Made by a program: the position numbers and the translations under genes. The notes beneath the pieces were generated by a model, which was not told the origin of the DNA, did no database searches, and was given only the letters and a program-made list of their open reading frames with translations. 64,000 bases of DNA from Halichondria panicea. Its lineage: Eukaryota; Porifera; Demospongiae; Suberitida; Halichondriidae. This document shows positions 57,337 through 64,000 of this stretch, one piece after another (positions within the stretch are counted from its first letter, which is position 1; each line of letters starts with the position of its first letter). The DNA lies in the NCBI RefSeq assembly GCF_963675165.1, contig NC_087385.1, positions 6,560,912 through 6,624,911 on the forward strand. The letters run 5' to 3'.

Positions 57337-60300
57337 ATGTCTGCTATTGTGAGAACGGTCCTAAGGCGGAGGGGATGTTATAGGAGGCCTATCAGTGCTG
57401 GTTTGCTGAGCAGGAGAGGATATGCAACCAAGGATAGGAAGGTACAGCCAGTCTAGCCATGCCAAGTCTGTGTCTGTACTAGACTACCTCACTCTTATAA
57501 TACAGACATTTGACAAGATCCTGATTGCAAACCGTGGAGAAATTGCTTGCAGGGTGAGTTCCACTGTGACACTTAGATCGTGATAATAGGCGATCCTGGA
57601 CCTATAGCACCATTTGTTTAAAGCCTTGCAGTTATGTGTAGTACCATCTTAAATGCGGTGTATGTGCATTCTGTAGGTGATGAAGACGTGTAAGGAGATG
57701 GGGATAAAGTCTGTGGCCATTTACAGTGACGCTGATGCTCAGGCCGTGAGTAGTTGGTGTTGGTGTTATTATTGATATACACTGTATTCCTCACTTCTCT
57801 CTCAGCTGCATGTGCGTATGGCTGATGAGGCGGTGAGGGTGGGCCCAGCCACAGCCACTGAGAGTTATCTCAACATGCCTGCCATTCTCGAGGCAGTGGA
57901 GACCACTGGAGCACAAGCCGTAAGTCTAGCATCTGTGCTGGCATGGAGACTTTAACTGATAACTATGTTCCAAGCACTTTCAACACTTGTGCAACTAGGT
58001 CTGCAGTCTCTCCATCTACTGTTACAATAAACGTGTGTTCTACATTGAGCATCTTTGAACGGCCATAACTTTGGTTCCGTTGGTCCAATAACGTTAATTT
58101 TACGATTTTCTAAAACCTTAGAGAGAGGCCTTTCAGATTATGTGTTAAAATCAGAAGTCTATTTTGGGCCTGTTTTTGATGAAATACCATGGGGCCATGG
58201 TCTTTTTCTGGAAATATAAAATTATGGCCCGTTCCAAATTTGGGATTTAAGCGAACCATCTGAAAGAGCTCCTTCTAAGCTTTCATAAAATCATAAAATC
58301 ATTGAATTTGGACCATCAGAACTCTAGGTACAGAGCCAACTCCAGTACTTCAAAATGAAGGGGACCTATATACTATTCCACACAGTGCCTGTTGCTTGGG
58401 TTAGCAGGTCACTTCTTAATGCTTGGATGGCTCTTTCATTCCCCTCCAGGTGCACCCAGGCTACGGGTTCTTCTCAGAGAATAGCGTCTTCTTTGATGAG
58501 TTGGAGCATCGAGGAGTCACATTCATTGGTCCGGCCACACACGCCCTCTCTGTCATGGGGGACAAGTTAGAGAGCAAGAGGACGGCCATGGAGGCACAAG
58601 TGAACACTGTCCCTGGGTTTGATGGCATCGTAAAGGACGCAGACGAGGCTATCAAACTAGCCAATGAGATTGGTGAGGAGAATGAAGTATGTAGTGGGGT
58701 ATTGTATCACACTCTTAGTGCAGTGCTTGTTAGAACAGACCTTTATTGGAGTTTTGCATCTTTGTAAAGAGACAGTTTTAAGCCTCCTAATGTCGTCCAG
58801 TGTATTGTGTGATAGTAGCCATGGTACTAGGTTACTCAGTGATAGTAGCCATGGTACTGCAGGTTACCCGGTGATGCTGAAGGCAAGTGCAGGAGGTGGG
58901 GGGAAGGGAATGAGGATATCTTGGAATGATGAGGAGACACGACAAGGATTCCACTTAGCAACAGAGGAGGCCAAGTCAGCTGTCAAGGACGACAGACTGC
59001 TCATAGAGAAATTTGTGGACAAGTCTCGTCATATTGAGATTCAGGTGAGTGTGATTGTGTGTGTGTGTGCTCTGACATTCAGTAGGCCCTCTAGAGTTCA
59101 TTCTGTTGAGCTCTGACATTCAGTAGGCCCTCTAGAGTTCATTCTGTTGAGCTCTGACATTCAGTAGGCCCTCTAGAGTTCGATCTGTTGTGCTCTGACA
59201 TTCAGTAGGCCCTCTAGAGTTCATTCTGTTGTGCTCTGACATTCAGTAGGCCCTCTAGAGTTCATTCTGTTGTGCTCTGACATTCAGTAGGCCCTCTAGA
59301 GTTCATTCTGTGTTACAGAATCCTTTCATATAGTATATACGTGTATCAATGATATTTATTTCGTACAGGTTTTGGGAGATAAACACGGGAATGCGGTGAG
59401 TTAAGTGTATGAGTGGTTGTATTTATATAATATCTCATTACCACAGATTCATTTGAATGAGAGAGAGTGCTCCATTCAGCGCAGGAACCAGAAGGTTGTT
59501 GAAGAGGCGCCAAGGTGAGACACGGTAGAGACCTTACAACATAGCTATGACATCACTTGTTGTCGTCTCTTCCAGCACGTTTATTGACCCTGGGACCCGG
59601 AGTGCTATGGGGGCACAGGCCGTGGCTCTGGCCAAGGCTGTGGATTACAGCTCAGCAGGTCAGCATGTCCATGAGTGTGCTTATAGGGTGGAGAATTAAT
59701 GCTGAAAATATTAACTAGCCTGTTCTTGCTTGACTGTTTACGTTATTATTAAATTCTTTGAAACCATGTACTCAATATTGCAGTTGTTATGGAAAGTAAT
59801 ACGAAGTGTACTTAATTTATATAGTTTGTTTCTCTGTGTGCAGGGACTGTTGAGTTTCTGGTTGACTCTAGTAAAAACTTCTACTTCCTGGAGATGAACA
59901 CTCGCCTGCAAGTGGAGCACCCCATCACTGAGCTCACTACTGGGGTGGACATTGTCGAGCAGATGATCTACTCAGCAGCAGGTGACCATCATCACGCCCT
60001 CAGGCACTTGTGTAGTTCAGTCGATTTGAGAGAAATTTACAGTGTGTGTTGATTTATGAGGATTGTTGATTTTATATTTTCTCCTCCATGTAGGCCACCC
60101 CCTGTCTCTGACACAGGATGATATTGGAGTGAATGGATGGGCCATCGAGGCGAGGGTTTATGCTGAGGTCAGCAACACAGCCAGCTGCACACACTAAACT
60201 GTTAACTGTCACCACTCTCTCTCTCTCTGTAGGACCCAGTCCGGTTCTTGCCCTCCATTGGCTACCTCTCCACCTACATTGAGCCTACGGAAAGACCAGG

Positions 60301-63168
60301 ACTGGAAAATGTACGTCTGTCAATTGATACCAATACGTAGCTCTCTGGGTTACCATGGGAACACTGTTCTGTAGGTGCGAGTGGACACTGGTATAGTGGA
60401 GGGCAGCACCATCAGCATGTATTACGACCCTATGATCTCAAAGGTAATAATTAACTCTTTGGATGTACTTATACGTATGGTTAACTCTGATAATAGCTGT
60501 GATAATCTGTTCTGTGCAACAGTACTTACATGTACTTCATGTATGTATGACTAACTATACAGCTGTGTACGTACGGTGAGACTAGGGACGAGGCGCTGGC
60601 TACAATGGCCAAGGCACTGGACAACTATTGCATCAGAGGTACACTGAATACCCCTCTCATTGTGTGTGGTGTGTTGCCCCATTGATCAATACATGTACAC
60701 TGTTTGTACCTACAAGTACAAGTAAGAGCTAACAGTGGTCTTTTGTGATTAACTCTAACTGTCCCTGCAGCCTAACAACACAATGGTGGTGTTTGATTAT
60801 AGTGTCTGTTGTGTCTGCAGGAGTCAACCACAACATTCCTATATTGCGTGACATCATCACTCAGCCCAGCTTCATAAAGGGTGACATCACCACCAACTTT
60901 ATCAACGATGTCTACCCTGATGGCTTTCAAGGTGGGCCAGTTAGTTAGTACTTGCCCTGTAAGAAGCTGAGATTATGGAATTACCAGATTATGACTATGT
61001 ACTATTTGTTTGATGTAGGACGGACTCTGAACTCTGAGGAGACTGATGAGCTGATAGCAGCTGCAGCGTTCATGCATGTGAGGAGGGAGGAGTTAGCACG
61101 ACAGTTCCTCAACCAAGACAGGTGAGCCATGCACTGCTTAGTTCAGTTGGTCCAAGAACGTAATTTTCTGAACTCTATTTAAACAGCCGACTCTATAGAC
61201 TCGCAAGCCACTCCCTTTTCTCTGATTGGACGGGGGCGGGAGAAAAGGGACTGGTGACTCTGGGACACATTTTGTGTCTCTACCAGAATTTGGGTAGAGA
61301 TTATTCATTGATTTTTCCACGTGATCCAAAAATTGCGTGAGGTTAAGTAGAATTGCGTAGCCTGCAAAAGTGATCGCGGGCTTCTTAGCTACAGTTTAAG
61401 AATGGATGCTAGTGCTAGAAAAGAGAAGATGATGGAGTAATAACATCATCAGGCATTCAGCTAGGATATAGTCATCTAACTTCTAAGACACCAGCAGAGA
61501 TTAGCTTGTTTTAGTTTTACGTGATGAGAACTGGCAGCCGAAAGTCATTGGTTGCCTAAAGCTTTTAATAACCTGTACAATACAAGACAGATAATGGCAG
61601 AGGGCAGCAGTTGAATTGAGAGTAGTCAGACTTGTACAAGCTGTCTTAAATCGCTGCCAGTCCTCGGTTCAAAGAAGGACTGCCAAGATTTCTACGTTCA
61701 TCAGCTGTTCCATGCTAATCCACAAGTTGTGGCACAACAGACACTGGTACAAGGATCTATAAAATCAAAAGGCTGGCTAGATAGATCTGTATACTTGTCT
61801 TCTGTGTGTCTTTAGCTTTTGACGCATCAGAATAAATTGGATAATTTGCACGTGACATTAATATTTAATAGCATTCCTGATTTACACAAGCTGTAGCCCA
61901 GAGTCACCAGTCCCTTTTCTCCCGCCCCCGTCCAATCAGAGAAAAGGGAGTGGCTTGCGAGTCTACCGATTCTAGTACTCAATTGGACGTTTTGTATCAA
62001 TTTCTGTGTGTCTCTAAGGTTATCTGTTTCATTGTGCAGACAATCCGAGGACATTGACATTACTCCAGAGAGTTGGGATCTAGTAGTCACACTCAACAAG
62101 GAGCGCTATCCTGTCACCACGAGCTGGGAGATGGATGGTGGGTTCACCGTGGAGATGGACAATGGGCGAAGGATGGAGCTGAGCACTGATTGGTCAGTGG
62201 GAGAGCCCATGATGCTGGCTAACATCAACGGCAAAGACGTCACAGTACAGGTATAGCATTAAAATAGCATAGATACTCTATCTATGGGTATAGTGTATGT
62301 GCCCTGTTAACAAGTGTTTCAGTAAACATGCGCTATACTTGACTGTACTGTTTGTATATAAACATGTGCTACACTTGACTGTACTGTTTGCACTTCTGTA
62401 CAGTATGAGAGCCGCAGAGGTCGGAGGCTCTACCTGAGGCACTATGGTGACAAGGTACAGCTGCTTACCCGTGCAGTCACTGTCAGTATTCTATTGTGTG
62501 CATTTATACAGCACTCTGTTGTGGTCCAGTCTACTCGCAGTGCTGAGCTAGCTGGCCATGTTCTCGACAAATCTGCCGTGAGTTGCCCTCCCAGATCACA
62601 CCAATCTCATTCTACTCTGTTACTAATGGCTATTACCAGCTTCTCCCTCCCTTCAGGAGAGTCAGCTGAACATTCTGCGTGCCCCTATGCCGGGTGTGGT
62701 TAAGTCCATCCTGTGTGTGGCTGGGGAGTCGGTGGCGGAGGGGGCCAACATTGTCACTCTGGAAGCCATGAAGATGCAGAACCCCCTCTTTGCTCCCATG
62801 TCAGGAATAGTACGTGATCTTAGAGAATGCATTATCAATATGTAGTAGTAACCATACGATTTTAATTATCACACTTCCTCTCCACTGCTTAATAATCTAT
62901 TACTGTGTTAGGGTTTCGCACGCACTTTATCTGATTCTACCACTCCCCACCCACCCACTACCACTCCCCACCCACCCACTACCACTCCCCACCCACCCAC
63001 CCACTATGCGGCATATAAGCATCGCTGTTTAGTATGTCAGTGCTGTTGTTATTGTCTGTGCAGGTGAAGGAGGTGTTTGTGCGTGAGGGGGACAGCATTG
63101 GAGAGGATGAGGTCATTCTGGAGTTCTACCCACAAGAGCAAGAGAGCAAGGCCCAACAAAAACAGTAA
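57337..63168 (+). CDS. PCCA: Propionyl-CoA carboxylase alpha subunit, mitochondrial
   Basis: Biotin-dependent carboxylase subunit converting propionyl-CoA toward methylmalonyl-CoA in the mitochondrial matrix. Twenty-one exons give 717 residues (human 728): 57337-57441, 57506-57553, 57677-57745, 57806-57919, 58450-58672, 58863-59044, 59369-59395, 59447-59514, 59576-59658, 59844-59981, 60094-60167, 60233-60310, 60375-60443, 60563-60638, 60821-60931, 61019-61121, 62040-62250, 62404-62454, 62512-62577, 62657-62809, 63064-63168. An Arg-rich presequence ([17 protein letters not shown]) precedes the biotin carboxylase domain ([43 protein letters not shown]). The BT and biotin carrier domains end with EAMKMQN, the biotinylated lysine. 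PCCA is favoured over MCCC1 by overall match. Confidence 0.95.
58040..58345. repeat. Fold-back repeat copy in PCCA intron 4
   Basis: Imperfect inverted repeat: the arm GGCCATAACTTTGGTTCCGT...ACGATTTTCTAAAACCTTAG pairs partly with GCTTTCATAAAATCAT...GGACCATCAGAACTC. The centre has ACCATGGGGCCATGGT. It shares blocks with the POLD3 intron copy (TAGAGAGAGGCCTTT, AGTCTATTTTGGGCCTG) and, more distantly, with the three CUL3 copies. Confidence 0.75.
59069..59315. repeat. 41-bp minisatellite in PCCA intron 6
   Basis: Six head-to-tail copies of a 41-base unit beginning GCTCTGACATTCAGTAGGCC, starting at 59069, 59110, 59151 and onward, nearly identical. Confidence 0.9.
61196..61965. mobile_element. Mutator-like (MULE) non-autonomous element in PCCA intron 16
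   Basis: 770 bases with 69-base perfect terminal inverted repeats (61196-61264 and 61897-61965; ends TAGACTCGCAAGCCACTCCC). It is flanked by a 9-base target duplication with one mismatch: CCGACTCTA at 61187-61195 and CCGATTCTA at 61966-61974. Long TIRs and a 9-base duplication are typical of Mutator-like elements. No transposase frame is visible inside. Confidence 0.88.
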
Positions 63169-64000
63169 CTAATTAGATCATTGTGAACCTTTCTATTACT
63201 TTTGTGAATACTGTGCTATTGCTTCTGTTGATGTCAGATGGCAAGAAAGAGGGTGGGGGCTGGTCAATATTGTTGCTTGCATGATGTCCAATCAATTATT
63301 TCGAATTCATAGTACACACGCAGTACTAGTGTAGTTAGTCACCTTACCATAGTACACAGCAGTGTAGTTAGTCACCTTACCATAGTCCACAGCAGTGTAG
63401 TTAGTCTACAGCAGTGTAGTTAGTCTACTTACCATAGTACACACGCAGTGTAGTTAGTCTACTTACCATAGTACACACGCAGTGTAGTTAGTCACCTTAC
63501 CATAGTCCACAGCAGTGTAGTTAGTCTACTTACCATAGTACACATGCAGTGTAGTTAGTCACCTTACCATAGTACACACACAGTGTAGTTAGTCTACTTA
63601 CCAATCACAACTAGCCACTCAAGTTATGAGGGAGTGCCGGCCAGTCACCTCTATTTGAGTGTCAGATTACATTCATAGCATGCTGCTAGCACATGCCAAT
63701 ACATGGAGATATGTAATTAGAACTGACAGTAACTATAACAATGAATAACAATAACTAAAAGACAATCCCACATGAGCTAGAGTTCAGTTTAGCATAATGT
63801 ACTTATACTCGAGGATCTGTAGCTTTGAAAGTTACTAGTCTTTAGTTGCTGTGCTCAAAAAACATGAAGTCCTGGAAGAGAATTAAAAGGGGACGAGTGT
63901 CAACACTTTACATAGTAACACACTAATAAATTGCGTCAATATCATTCAGTGACTGAATCAATACAGTGAATAACTCACAATCAAGAAGCATGCTCCAACC
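63169..64000. other. PCCA 3' flank with tandem array
   Basis: Beyond PCCA a minisatellite-like array at about 63310-63600 repeats a unit of about 30-34 bases (CAGTGTAGTTAGTCACCTTA plus CCATAGTACACACG), with shortened variants. No gene recognised from 63600 to the window end. Confidence 0.7.

Noticed and set aside
62455-62511. Read-through of the PCCA intron between exons 18 and 19
   Set aside because: The stretch is open in frame, but splicing GT...CAG gives the better match to the BT domain ([18 protein letters not shown]).
1-64000. Retrovirus-like or LTR elements
   Set aside because: No long direct terminal repeats or reverse transcriptase, integrase or capsid-like frames were seen; mobile DNA here is of the TIR and fold-back type.

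Overview
The window reads as a gene-dense piece of an invertebrate animal nuclear genome. Genes are split into many short exons with GT-AG introns mostly of 50-150 bases, neighbours sit 150-550 bases apart, and DNA transposon miniatures (MITEs) lie in introns and spacers. The gene set is metazoan: CCDC40 of motile cilia, cullin-3, COG3, TAF9, POLD3, PPP6C, PCCA, CYP3-clan P450s, and membrane proteins resembling Notch ligands. A sponge or another compact-genome marine invertebrate fits best. That is inference, and the species cannot be named from the sequence. No retrovirus-like element was recognised.

Layout. 1-3.9 kb: no recognisable gene. 3.9-9.7 kb: two tandem P450 genes (+); the second carries a frameshift and the pair shows gene-conversion-like mosaicism. 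10.1-11.2 kb: two intronless paralogues (-) of unknown function with possible lipid-anchor signals at both ends. 11.6-16.1 kb: POLD3 (-) and PPP6C (+), head to head over a 178-base spacer with a perfect CRE palindrome. 16.5-25.2 kb: a tandem array (-) of three MNNL-EGF-transmembrane genes plus a fourth fragment, sitting in duplication units of about 2.6 kb. 25.4-27.1 kb: a YHYH-domain secreted protein (-) whose coding region holds a 43-base tandem duplication shaped like a new intron and a TIR element with a pogo-like MITE inside it. 27.4-31.65 kb: CCDC40 (-). 31.9-32.8 kb: TAF9 (-), head to head with CUL3 (+, 33.2-41.2 kb). CUL3 hosts an antisense intronless gene similar to plant pathogen-related proteins in one intron, and three tandem fold-back repeats in another. 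42.3-43.0 kb: a second copy of the pathogen-related-like gene. 43.7-49.7 kb: RBMX2 (-) and COG3 (+), head to head. 50.0-51.5 kb: an intronless secreted protein with a GH16-like active-site motif (+). 51.8-56.8 kb: a 1,614-residue protein (-) that combines RWD, CCCH zinc finger, MJ1316-like, two 2H phosphoesterase-like, P-loop kinase, HAD phosphatase, nucleotidyltransferase and R3H regions, in the style of Swiss Army Knife RNA-repair proteins. 57.3-63.2 kb: PCCA (+), head to head with it.

The housekeeping genes do not form one pathway; they are arranged as divergent pairs that probably share promoters. The most noteworthy items are the RNA-repair polyprotein, the Notch-ligand-like cluster without a complete DSL domain, the possible intron births in the YHYH gene, and the intronless accessory genes set among intron-rich neighbours.
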